The notes under the pieces are model-generated. The model was given only the letters and a program-made list of their open reading frames with translations. It was not told the origin of the DNA and did no database searches. Shown here in pieces: positions 30,039 to 40,877 of a DNA stretch of 64,000 bases. Each line of letters begins with the position of its first letter. Positions within the stretch are counted from its first letter, which is position 1. This DNA comes from Chamaelirium japonicum (taxonomy: Eukaryota; Streptophyta; Magnoliopsida; Liliales; Melanthiaceae): assembly GCA_947650365.1 (NCBI GenBank), contig OX393551.1, positions 92,726,697 to 92,790,696 on the forward strand, given 5' to 3'. The position numbers and the translations under genes are program-made.

Positions 30039-32122
30039 ATATGTTGAGGCTAGCCGACCAGTCGTAAGAAAATGGAGAGAGAAACGAAGACAGAAGTAAA
30101 GTTTTGGAATTTAGATTTCTTCTTACTTCATACCTAAACTTGTGGCCAATAGACTAGAGTAGGACTACTTCTCTCTTCTCTCTTTATTTATCTTTCCGTT
30201 TTCTTCTCTCTTCTTCTTTCTCTTATGTCTTTGTTTCTCTTTCCATTTTCTTGTAACTGGTCGGCTGGGCTCGACATGTTCGTGCTCATAACATGTTGTG
30301 AGATGGGAGAAAGAGAGAGCCATTACACGTGCCCCTCCCTGAAGGGCTCATATAAATATTAAGAAGTAGAGTTTTGGAATTTAGATTCCTTCTTACTTCA
30401 CACCTATACTTGTGGCCAATGAACTGGAGCTGGAATTCTTCTCGCTTCTCTCTTTATTTATCTTTCTATTCTCTTCTCTCTTTTTTCCTCTCTTCTGTAT
30501 TCGTTACTTTCTCTATTTTCTTATGACTGGTCGGTTGGGCTCGACATGTTCATGCTGATAACTTATTATGAGAAGAGAGAAGAGAACCTAAATAAAATAT
30601 TTAAATCTCTCTAGTTTTAATACTTAAATAGAAGTCTGTCCTTATCTTCTCTCTCTTCTGTGGAGTTTTAGAATTTAGATTTCTTATTACATCACACCTA
30701 AACGACTTCTTCTCTCTTCTCTCTTCGTTTATCTTTTAGTTCTCTTCTCTCTTTTTCTCCTTTCTCTTCTCTCTCTTTTTTGGAATTTTAGAATTTAGAT
30801 TCATTCCTACTTAATACCTATACTCGTGGCCAATGGACTAGAGCAGGACTTCATATCCCCTTCTCTCTTCGTTTATCTCTTCGTTCTTTTCTTTCTTCTA
30901 CCTAAATAATTTAATTAAATAATATAATTATTTAATTGAGAGAGAAACAAAGACAGAAGAGAGAGAAGAAGAGAGAAGCTAAATGAGAGATAAACAGCAG
31001 GACTTCTTCTCTCTTCCCTTTTTATTTTTCTCTACATTCTCTTCTCTATTCTTCTCTCTTTTTTCTGTTCTCTTCTCTCTTCTTATCTCTCATCTATGAA
31101 GTTTTGGAATTTAGATTCCTTCTTACTTCTCACCTATACCCATGGCTAATGGACTGGAGCAAGACTTCTTCTCCCCTTCTCTCTTCATTTATCTCTCCGT
31201 TCTCTTCTCTCTTCTACCTAAATAATTTAATTAAATAATATAATTATTTAATTAAGAGAGAAACAAAGACAGAAGAGAGAGAAGAAGAGAGAAGAGAACA
31301 GTCCATTGGCTACGGGTATAAGTGTGAAGTAATAAGGAATCTAAATTTCAAAACTCCATAAAAGAGAAAGAAGATAATAATAGACTTCTATTTAATTATT
31401 AAAACAATAAAGATTTATATTATTTTATTTAGGTTCTTTTCTCTCTTATTACAACACGTTATCAGCATGAATATGTCGAGCCCAACTAACTAGTCAGAAG
31501 AAAATAGAGAGAGAAATAAAGACATAAGAGAGAGAAAAAGAGAGAAAAGAATGGAGAGATAAACGAAGAGAGAAGAGATAAGAAGTCCTACTCCAGTCCA
31601 TTCACCACGGGTATAGGTGTGAAGTAAAAAGGACTCTAAATTCCAAAACTCTACTTCTCAATATTTATACGACCCCTTTAGGGTGTGGCACGTATGATGG
31701 CTCTCTCTTTCTCCCATCTTATAACACGTTATCAACACAAACATATCGTGCCCATTCGACCAATCACAAGAAAACGGAGAGAGAAGCGAATACATAAGAG
31801 AGAGAAGAAAGAAGAGGACAAAGAGATAAAAGAAGAGCGAAGAAAAAAGAAGACCTGCTCAAGTCTATTGGCCACGGGTATTGGTGTGAAGTAAGAAGGA
31901 ATCTAAATTCAAAAACTCTAAAAAAGAAAGAGAAGAAGCGAGAAGAGAATGGAGAGATAAATAAAGAGAGAAGAGAGAAGAAGTCATACTCCAATCCAGT
32001 AGCTATGGGTATAGGTGTGAAGTAAGAAGGAATCAAAATTCCAAAACTTCACTTCTTTCTTTATTTCTCTCTTCGTTTTCTATGACTGGTTAGCTGGGCT
32101 CAAAATATTCATGCTGATAACG
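30039..32122. repeat. Leader array with a duplicated A+T-containing unit
   Basis: The stretch from TCTACCTAAATAATTTAATT through a purine tract occurs at about 30897-30985 and again at about 31213-31300, a direct duplication of about 316 bp. Plus primer sites lie at about 31458-31471 and 31729-31742. A minus R-U5 fragment is near 30297-30358. Confidence 0.6.
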
Positions 32123-32250
32123 TATTGTGAGATAAGAGAAAGAGAGAGTCATCAAACGTGCCCCTTCCTAAAAGGGTCATAAATTATTTATTATTTATAG
32201 GGTAAGCATACTTAGGGCCTAAACAATCTATGGGAATCCCTAATCTATGG
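32123..32250 (-). mobile_element. LTR with duplicated TATA trinucleotides
   Basis: The TATA region reads AATTATTTATTATTTATAGGG, a 7 bp expansion. U3 ends at the CTATGGG junction. Confidence 0.72.
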
Positions 32251-33770
32251 GAAAAAAGAGAAGAAAATGGCGAGTATAAATTATATTATTAAGGAGTGGA
32301 GTTTTGAAATTTAGATTACTTCTTACTTCATACCTAGACCTATAGTTAATGGACTGGAGCAATACTTCTTCTCTCTTCTGTCTTCTTTTATCTCTCCATT
32401 CTCTTATTTCTTGTTCTCTCTCTTCTGTCTCCGTTTTTCTCTTCGTTTTCTTGTGATTGGTCGGCTGGGCTATATATGTTCTTGCTGATAATGTATTGTG
32501 ATATAGAAGAAAAAAGGAGCCGTCAAATATGCCCCACCCTAAAGGGGTCATATAAATATTGAGAAGTTAAGTTTTGGAATTTATATTTCTTCTTACTTCA
32601 CACCTATACCCATGGCTAATGGCCTGGAGTAGGATGTCTTCTTTCTTCGTTTATCTTTTCGTTCTCTTTTCTATTTTTCACTCTCTCTCTCTCTCTCTCT
32701 TCTATCTTCATTTATCTCTTCATTTTCTCTTCTCTCTTTTTCTCTCTCTTCTGTTTTCGTTTCTCTCTCCGTTTTCTTGTGACTGGTAGGCTGGGCTCGA
32801 TATATTCGTGCTGATAACATATTGTGAGGTAGAAGAAAGGGAGATCTATTAAATATGCCCTACCCTAAAGGTGTCATATAAATATTAAGAAGTGGAGTTT
32901 TGTAATTTAGATTCCTTATTACTTCATACCAATACTCGTGGCTAATGGACTGGAGCAGGACTTTTTCTCGTTTCGTACTGATAATGTTACTATAAGTTTT
33001 TTAATTAAATTAATTATTTAATTAAAATGAAGAGAGTTTTGGAATTTACTATGATAATCATAATAACATTGAGATGATACTATTAAGAAATGGAATTTTA
33101 GAATTTAGATTCCTTCTTTTCGTTTCTCTCTCTGTTTTCTTACGACTGGTCGGCTGGGCTCGACATGGTCGTGCTGAGAACGTATTATGAGATGGGAGAA
33201 AAAGAGAGTCGTTATCAGCACGAACATATCGAGCCTAGCCAACCATTCCCAAAAAAACGGTACGAGAAACGAAGACAAAAGAGAGGGAAGAAGAGAGAAG
33301 AGAACGAAGAGATAAATGAAGAGAGAAGAAAAGAAATAAAATATTTTTTATGCTTATAAATTTATATAATTTATTTAATAATTATGTAATGTTGTATAAT
33401 TAAATATTTAATTAATAACATTGAGATGATACTATTTGAATATTTAAAGAAATAAGATACATTATAGTATTTAAAGAAATATTAATTAAAATAAATTAAA
33501 TAAATAAGCAATCTCCTATCTCATAATATATTATCAGTACAAATATGTCAAGCCCAACAGACCAGTCACAAAAAAACAAAGAGAGAAACGAAGACAGAAG
33601 AGAGAGAAGTAGAGAGAAGAGAACAGAGAGATAAACGAAGAGAGAAGAGAGAAGAAGTCATGCTCTAGTCCATTCGATACGAGTATAGGTATAAAGTAAG
33701 AAGTAATCTAAATTCCAAAACTCTACTTCTCAATAATATAATTAAATCTCTCCATTCTCTTCTCTCTTCT
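32251..33770. repeat. Minus leaders, A+T pieces and an opposed primer-site pair
   Basis: R-U5 fragments at about 32490-32560 and 32818-32890. Foldback-type motif near 32985-33090. A minus primer site (33169-33182) and a plus site (33210-33223, exact consensus) are separated by only 27 bp of LTR end. An A+T stretch is at 33340-33510. Confidence 0.6.
32681..32700. repeat. (CT)10 microsatellite
   Basis: Ten uninterrupted CT units within the pyrimidine tract of a leader, the longest pure dinucleotide run noticed. Confidence 0.85.
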
Positions 33771-33892
33771 CCCATGGATTCGGGTTTCCTATAGATTGCT
33801 TAGGCTTTAAGTAAACATACCCTATAAATTATATACGACCCCTTTAGGGTGCGGCACATATGACGACTTTCTCTTTCTCCCATCACATAATA
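33771..33892 (+). mobile_element. LTR starting at the CCCATGG junction
   Basis: TATA CCCTATAAATTATA; ends CATAATA. Left LTR of the element ending at 35068. Confidence 0.7.
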
Positions 33893-34249
33893 TGTTATCA
33901 GTACGAACATATCGAGCCAAGCCGACCAGTTATAAGAAAACGGAGAGAAAAAAAAAGAAGGAAAAGAGAGAAGAAGAGAGAAGAGAACAAAGAGATAAAT
34001 GAACAGAGAAAAAATAAGAAGTCCTGCTCAAGTCCATTTGCCATGGGTATAGTTGTAAAGTAAGAAGGAATCTAAATTCCAAAACTCCACAGAAGAGAGA
34101 GAATAAGAAAGAAGAGAATAGAGTAAAAAATAAAAAGAGAAGAGAGAAGTAGTCCTGCTCAGGCTCATTGGCCACGGGTATAGGTGTGAAGTAAGAAAGA
34201 ATCTAAATTCGAAAACTCCACTTCTCAATAGTATCATCTCAACGTTATT

Positions 34250-34770
34250 ATGATTATTATAATAAAGTTTTTAGTAAAATAATTAATTTTTTAAGTTATT
34301 TAATTATTTTATATTTTTTAATTATTATATTATTAAATTATTAAATTATGTACTGATTTAATTATTTAAATTTATTAAATAAAGAAATATTAATTTTATT
34401 ATATTATTTATTAATTTATTTATTTTACTAGTTATTTCTTAAATTATTATTTTATTTTTAATTAATTAAATAATAAGTCACTTATTGAAATATTTAAATA
34501 CTTAATTAGTGAAGAAATATATTAAATATATTCTTTACTCAAATAAATAAATAATTTATTTATTAAATAATTTTATAGTTAAATAATAATAATAAAATAA
34601 ATTATTATATAATGAAATAATTATTTTATTAAATTATATAATATTAATTGAAATTAATAAAAATTTAATTATTTAATTAAGTAATAAAATTAAAAAATAA
34701 TTCTATAACAATTTACTTATTATTTAAATAATTAGTTAATTATTTAAATAATAGGAAGTAAAGAAGGAAG
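34250..34770. repeat. A+T-rich element interior
   Basis: Follows AACGTTATTATGATTATTAT and ends in the purine tract at 34753-34776. No open frame of substance. Confidence 0.6.
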
Positions 34771-34842
34771 ATGAGGTAATCCAAATTTTTTATTTTAAAA
34801 ATAATTTATATTTTTTTTCAAAAAAATTTAAAACATTACAAC

Positions 34843-35068
34843 CGTTATGAGATCGTTTGATACGATGGCTATCCACCGTCTGATCTCTCCCATGGATTAT
34901 GATTTTCTATATATTGCTTAGGCCCTAAGTAAGCTTACCCTATAAATAATATACGACCACTTTTCCATAGATTGCTTAGGCCTTAAGTAAGCTTACTCTA
35001 TAAAGAATATACGACTCTTTTAGGGTGGGGCATGTTTGATGACTCTCTTTTTTTCCCATCTCACAATA
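34843..35068 (+). mobile_element. LTR with 58 bp internal duplication carrying two TATA boxes
   Basis: The length is 226 bp, against 168 for the family. The stretch from CCATAGATTGCTTAGG through the TATA box to ATACGAC occurs twice in a row (about 34909-34964 and 34967-35022). The second TATA is CTATAAAGAAT. The end is ACAATA and the primer site CGTTATCAGCTCGA is at 35069-35082. Confidence 0.75.
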
Positions 35069-35082
35069 CGTTATCAGCTCGA

Positions 35083-36724
35083 ACATATCGAGCCCAATCG
35101 ACCAGTCATAAGAAAACGGAGAAAGAAATGAAGACAAAAGAGAAAGAAGAAGAAAGAAGAGAACGGAGAGATAAACGAAGAGAGAAAAGAGAAGAAGTCC
35201 TGCTCCAGTCCATTGGCCACGGGTATAGGTCTGAAGTAAGAAGGAATCTACATTCCAAAACTCCACTTCTCAATAGTATTATCTCAATATTATTTTAATT
35301 ATCATAGTAATATTACTATAATTTTCTTAATTAAATTATTTATTTATTTAATTATTAAATAGGTGTGAAGTAAGAAGGAATCTAAATTCCAAAACTCCTT
35401 TTCTTAATATTTATATGACCCCTTTAGGGTAGGGCACGTTTGACAACTCTCTCTTTCTCCCATCTCATAATACGTTATAAGCACGACCATATCAAGCCCA
35501 GCCGACCAGTCACAAGAAAATAGAAAGAGAAACGAAGACAGAAAAGAGAGAAGAGAACGAAGATATAAAAGTAGATAGAAAAGAGAAGAAGTTCTGCTCC
35601 AGTCCATTGGCCACGGGTATAGGTGTTAAGTATGAAAGAATCTAAATTCAAAGACTCCACAAAAGAGAGAAGAAGAGGGAAGAGAACAAAGAGATAAATA
35701 AAGAAAGAAGAGAGAAGTCCTTCTCCAGTTTATTGGCCACGGGTATAGGTGTGAAGTAAGAAGGAATCTAAATTCCAAAACTCCACTTCTGTCTTCGTTT
35801 ATCTCTACGTTCTCTTTTCTCTTCTTTTTTCTTTTCTTTTCTCTTTTCTATGTAGTTTTAGAATTTAGATTCCTTCTTAATTTATATATATACCCATGGC
35901 GAATGGACTGGAGCAGTACTTCTTCTTTCTTTATTTATCTATGCGTTCTCTTCTCTCTTTTTCTCTTTTTTCTATCTTTGTTTCTTTCTTAATTAAATAA
36001 TTATATTATTTAATTAAATTATTTAAGTAGAAGGGAAAAATGAACGAAAAGATAAACGAAGAGATAACGGGGAGAAGAAGTCCTACTCCAGTCCATTCGC
36101 CATGGGTATAGGTGTAAATTAAAAAGGAATCTAAATTTCAAAACTCCACAGAAGACAGATAAGAAAGGAGAAGAGAACGGAGATGAGAGAGAAGAATAGA
36201 GAAGAGTGCATAGAGATAAACAAAGAGAGAGAATAAAAGAAGTCCTGCTCCATTCCATTGGCCACGGGTATAGGTGTGAAGTAATAAGGAATCTAAATTC
36301 CAAAACTCTACAGAAGAGAGAGAAGATAAGGATTGACTTTTTTTTAATTATTAAAACTAAAAAGATTTATATTATTTTATTTAGGTTCTCTTTTATCTTC
36401 TTACAATATGTTATCAGTACAAATATATCAAGCCCAACCGACTAGTCACAAAAAAACAGAAAGTGAAACAAAGGCAGAAAAGAGAGAAAAAGAGAAAAGA
36501 ATGGAGAGATAAACAAAGAGAGAAGAGAGAAGAAGTCCTACTCCCGTCCATTGGCCATGGATATAGGTGTGAAGTAAGAAGAAATCTAAATTCTAAAACT
36601 CTATACCTATACCCTTGGCTAATTGACTAGAGTAGGACTTCTTCTTTTCTATCTCTTTTCTCCCATGGATTAGGGTTTCCCAATTGACTGGAGCAGGACT
36701 TCTTCTCTTTTCTCCCATGAATAT
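35083..36724. repeat. Leader array, both strands
   Basis: R-U5 fragment at about 35405-35468 with altered primer site CGTTATAAGCACGA. Several leader ends in tandem (35520-36320). An A+T insert at 36320-36395 precedes another primer remnant (TGTTATCAGTACAA, about 36409-36422). Short LTR scraps CCCATGGATTAGGGTTTCC lie near 36662. Confidence 0.55.
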
Positions 36725-37404
36725 ACGATCCCTTTAGGGTGGGGCATGTTTGACGGCTCTCTCTTTCTCCCATCTCACAACACGTTATCGGTACAAACAT
36801 GTCAAGCCGAGCCGACCAGCCATAAGAAAACGGAGGGAGAAACAAAAACAAAAGTAGAGTTTTTGAATTTATATTCTTTATTACTTCACACCAATACCCG
36901 TAACCAATAGACTGGAGCACAACTTCTTCTCTCTTTTCTATTCGTTTATCTCTCCATTATCTTCACTCTTTTGTCTTTGTTTCTCTCTCCGTTTTCTTGT
37001 GACTAGTCAGTTGGGCTCAACATATTCGTACTGATAACGTATTATGAGATTAAATAAGTATATAAATAAATAGATGGTAGAGATCCGATGGGTCGTATAA
37101 ATATTGAGAAGTGGAGTATTAGAATTTAGTTTTCTTCTTACGTCATAAATATACCCGTGGCCAATGGATTGGAGCAAGAGTTCTTTCTTCTCTCTTTGTT
37201 TATCTCTCTGTTCTCTTCTCTCTTCTTTAAAGAATATACGACCCCTTTAGGGTGGGGCACGTTTGACGGCTCTCTCTTTCTCCCATCTCACAATACGTTA
37301 TCAGTATGAACATATCGAAGATAAAAGAGAGAAGAAGTTCTGTAATCAATTAATTATTTATTTAATTAGATTCTAAGGAGATCGATATATTTTTACTGAA
37401 AATG

Positions 37405-37570
37405 TATTTTGAGATAGGAGAAATAAAGCCATCAAACATGCCCTACCCTATAGGGGTCGTATATTATTTATAGGGTAAGCTTACTTAGGGCCTAAGTAAT
37501 CTATGGGAAACACTAATCCATTGGAGAGATTCGATGGTGGGCAGTTATCCGATCGAACGATCTCATAACA
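37405..37570 (-). mobile_element. Full-length LTR, left arm of inverted pair
   Basis: Starts TATTTTGAGATAGG, with a decayed primer site just left of it (ACTGAAAATG), and ends ATCTCATAACA at 37570. It has intact TATA and CTTAGGGCCTAAG motifs. Confidence 0.78.
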
Positions 37571-38115
37571 GTTGTAATGTTTTAAATTTTTTTAAAAAAA
37601 TATTAATTATTTTTAAAGCAAAAAATTTATATATTTAAATTAATTATTTTACTAAAATCTTAATTTATAAATTTTTTAAATTATTGAATAATTTAAACAA
37701 AGACAAATAAGAGAGAAGAGAGAAAAAGTCCTGCTCCAGTCCATTCACCAAGAGTATAGGTGTAAAGTAAAAAGGAATCTAAATTCAAAAACTCCACTTC
37801 TCAACAGTATCATCTCAACGTTATTATGATTATCATAGTAAATTCTCTTCTCTTTTCATTTTAATATAATGATTAATTTAATTAAAAAATTTATAGTAAT
37901 AATACTCCACTTAATTATCATAGTAATAAAATACTATAAGAAGAGAGAAGATAATTAAATATTTATTTAATTATTTAATTATTTAACTATTTAATTTATT
38001 AAATAATTAAATTAATTAAATAATAGGAAGTAAAAAAAGAAGATGAGGCACACTCGAATTTTTTGCTTTAAAAATATTTTTCATTTTTCTTTAAAAAAAT
38101 ATAAAACATTACAAC
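37571..38115. repeat. A+T-rich spacer inside inverted LTR pair
   Basis: 545 bp, the same length and layout as 9850-10394: outer flank, leader end (about 37700-37800), the TTATGATTATCATAGTAA motif, A+T stretch, purine tract (about 38025-38048) and outer flank again. Confidence 0.7.
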
Positions 38116-38283
38116 TATTTTGAGATCGTTCGATCGGATGGCTGTCCACCGTCGGATCTCTCCTATAAATTAGGGTTTCTCGTAGATTGCTTAGGTCCTA
38201 AGTAAGCTTACCCTATAAATAATGTACAATACCTTTAGGGTGGGGCACGCTTGATGACCCTCTTTTTCTCCCATCTTACAATA
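38116..38283 (+). mobile_element. Full-length LTR, right arm of inverted pair
   Basis: TATTTTGAGATCG to TTACAATA, 168 bp. The primer site CGTTATCAGCACGA at 38284-38297 matches the consensus exactly. Confidence 0.8.
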
Positions 38284-38729
38284 CGTTATCAGCACGAATA
38301 TAACGAGCCCAACCGACCAGTCGCAAAAAAACGGAGAGAGAAACGAAGACAGAAGAGTGTGAAGAGAACAGAGAGATAAACGAAGATAGAAGAGAGAAGA
38401 AGTCCTACTCCAGTCCATTGGCCATGGGTATAGGTGTGAAGTAAGAAGGAATCTAAGTTCAAAAACTCTACTTTTGTCTCCGTTTGCTTTTGACTGGTCG
38501 GCTAGGCTCGATATATTCATGTTGATAACATGTTGTGAGATGGGAAGAAGAGAGAAGTGAACGGAAAGATAAACGAAGAGAGAAAAGAGAAGAAGTCCTG
38601 CTCTCTCTAGTTTAAAATTATTTTTTATCTCTTTTCTATCAATACTTATTTATTTTATTTTATACTCTAAGATAAAGAGAGAAACAAAGACAACAGGGAG
38701 AGAAACAGGGAAAGAAACAAAAGATAACG

Positions 38730-38929
38730 TGTTATAAGATAGGAGAAAGAGAGAACCGTCAAACGTGCCATACCCTAAAGGGGTGATATATTATTTATAG
38801 GGTAAGTGTTATGAGATGAGAGAAAGAGAGAGCCGTCAAACGTGCCCTACCCTAAAGGGGTCGAATATTATTTATAGGGTAAGCTAACTTAGGGTCTAAG
38901 AAATCTATGAGAACCACTAATCCATGGGA
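38730..38929 (-). mobile_element. Tandem truncated LTR ends
   Basis: R-U5-TATA (38730-38806) abuts TGTTATGAGATGAG of the next LTR (38807-38929). Same architecture as 11033-11232. Confidence 0.77.
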
Positions 38930-39276
38930 GAAGAGAGTAGAGAATGGAAAGATTTAATTATATTATTGAGAAGTAGAATTTTGGAATTTAGATTCCTTCT
39001 TAATTAAACTAGACATGTTATAAGCATCAACATATCGAGCCCAACCGACCAGTCATAAGAAAATGGATAGAGAAACGAAGATAGACGTAGAGTTTTGGAA
39101 TTTAGATTCTATCTTACTTCACACCTATATCCGTGGTCAATGGATTAGAGCATGACTTCTTTTATCTTTATTTATCTCTCCGTTCTCTTCTCTCTTCTTC
39201 TCTCTCTTCTGTCTTCGTTTCTCTCTTCATTTCTGGCGACTGGTCGGCTGGGCTCGACATGTTCGTGCATATAATA

Positions 39277-39397
39277 TGTTATGATATGGAAGAAAAAGAG
39301 AGCCGTCAAACATGCCCCACCCTAAAGTGGTCATGTATTATTTATAGGGTACGCTTACTTAAGGCCTAAGCAATTTATGGGAAACCCTAATCCATAG
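39277..39397 (-). mobile_element. LTR, U3 truncated at CCATAGG junction
   Basis: TGTTATGATATGG start. TATA intact. Confidence 0.7.
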
Positions 39398-39899
39398 GAG
39401 AAGAGAAAAAGAACAGCAATATATAATTATATTATTGAGAAATAGAGTTTTGGAATTCAGATTCCTTCTAACTTCAAACCTATACCCGTGGCCAATGTAC
39501 TGGAGCATAACTTCTTCTCTCTTCGTTTACCTCTCTGTTCTTTTCTCTTTTTTTCTCTCACTTCTATCTTTGTTTCTCTGTTCATTTTCTTGAGATTGGT
39601 CGGCTGTGCTCGACATGTTCGTGTAGATAACGTGTTATAAAATAGGAGAAAGAGCTATCAAACATGCCCCACCATAAAGGGGTCATATAAATATTGAGAA
39701 GTGAAGTTTGGAATTTAGATTCCTTCTTATTTCAAACCTATACCCGTGGCCAATGGACTAGAGCAGGACTTCTTCTTTCTTCTATCTTTGTTTATCTCTT
39801 AATTCTCTTATCTCTTCTTCTCTCTCTCTTCTGTCTTCGTTTCTCTCTCTGTTTTCTTGCGATTGGTCGGCTGGACTCGATATGTTTGTACTGATAACG
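39398..39899 (-). repeat. Minus leaders with an R-U5 fragment
   Basis: Two complete leaders separated by a TATA-less R-U5 fragment (about 39632-39695). Confidence 0.62.
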
Positions 39900-40021
39900 T
39901 ATTATGAGATAGAATAAAGAGAGAGTCGTTAAACATGCCCTACCATAAAGGGGTCATATATTATTTATAGAGTGAGCTTACTTAGGGCCTAACCAATCTA
40001 TGGGAAACCCTAATCCATGGG
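39900..40021 (-). mobile_element. LTR, U3 truncated at CCATGGG junction
   Basis: TATTATGAGATAG start. TATA intact. Confidence 0.72.
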
Positions 40022-40401
40022 AGAAGAGATAAGAAAACAGAGAGATTTAATTATATTATTGAGAAGTATAGTTTTGGAATTAAGATTCATTCTTACTTCA
40101 CACCTATACTCGTGGCCAATGGACTAGAGTAGGACTTCTTCTCTTTTCTCTCTTTATTTACCTCTCTATTCTCTTCTATCTACTTTTCTCTCTTCTATGG
40201 AGTTTTGGAATTTAGATTCCTTTTTACTTCACCCTTATACTTGTGGACAATGGACTGGAGCAGGACTTCTTCTCTCTTCTCTCTTCTTTCTTTGTTTATC
40301 TCTTCATTCTCTTCTCTTTTCATCTCTCGCTTTTGTCTTTATTTCTCTCTCCGTTTTCTTGTAATTGGTCGATTGGGCTCGATATATTCGTGCTGATAAT
40401 G

Positions 40402-40521
40402 TATTGTGAGATAGAAAAAAGTGAGCACCATCAAACATGCTCCACCCTAAAGGGGTTGTATATTATTTATAGGTTATACTTACTTAGGGCCTAAGCAATC
40501 TATAGGAAACCCTAATCCATA
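40402..40521 (-). mobile_element. LTR spanning the copy A/B seam
   Basis: TATTGTGAGATAG start, U3 to the CCATAGG junction. Base 1 of the window aligns inside it at 40446. Confidence 0.73.
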
Positions 40522-40755
40522 GGAAAAGAGAGAAGAGAATAGTAAGATTTAATTATATTATTGAGAAGTGGAGTTTTAGAATTTAGATTCCTTCTTACTT
40601 CATTCCTATACCCATAGCCAATGGACTGGAGTAGGTCTTCTTCTCTCTTCTATCTTCGTTTATATCTCCGTTCTCTTCTCTCTCCTCTGTCTTTGTTTCT
40701 CTCTCTGTTTTCTTGCGACTGGTCGGTTGGGCTCGACATGTTCGTACTGATAACG
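40522..40755 (-). repeat. Junction-leader-primer unit between two LTRs
   Basis: Counterpart of about 88-310. With the flanking LTR it forms one clean 354 bp array unit; primer site 40742-40755. Confidence 0.67.
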
Positions 40756-40877
40756 TGTTATGAGATGAGAGAAAGAGAGAGCCATCAAATGTGACCCACC
40801 CTAAAAGGATCATATATTATTTATAGGGTAAGCTTACTTAGGGCCAAAGCAATCTATGGGAAACCCTAATCCATGGG
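40756..40877 (-). mobile_element. LTR, U3 truncated (copy B)
   Basis: Partner of 311-432. TATA and telo-box intact, junction CCATGGG. Confidence 0.75.

Larger units (their letters stand above)
33771..35068 (+). mobile_element. TRIM-like LTR element with doubled leader
   Basis: In order: truncated LTR (33771-33892), primer site TGTTATCAGTACGA (33893-33906), two leader modules in tandem (to about 34215), an A+T interior of about 530 bp, a purine tract (34753-34776), and an LTR with an internal duplication (34843-35068). Its partner in copy B would lie beyond the window. Confidence 0.55.
36725..40021. repeat. Older intra-array duplication, member 2
   Basis: Partner of about 9000-12330. Shared landmarks include the inverted LTR pair with its 545 bp A+T spacer (37405-38283), the spacer near 38608-38680 that contains TTTATTTTATTTTATACT, and the tandem LTR ends at 38730-38929. 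Confidence 0.75.
1..40445. repeat. Copy A of ~40.4 kb tandem segmental duplication
   Basis: Base 1 aligns with base 40446, and collinearity holds through all module junctions, A+T blocks and the poly(A) insertion. Example anchors are 311/40756, 2162/42607, 9682/46883, 18544/55866, 22785/60169 and 25506/62909. The offset is about 40445 up to base 5194, then about 37201 after a 3.2 kb difference, rising to about 37400 through small indels. Bases 26600-40445 have no partner here because copy B runs off the window end. The true left edge lies before base 1, since the alignment starts inside an LTR. Confidence 0.93.
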
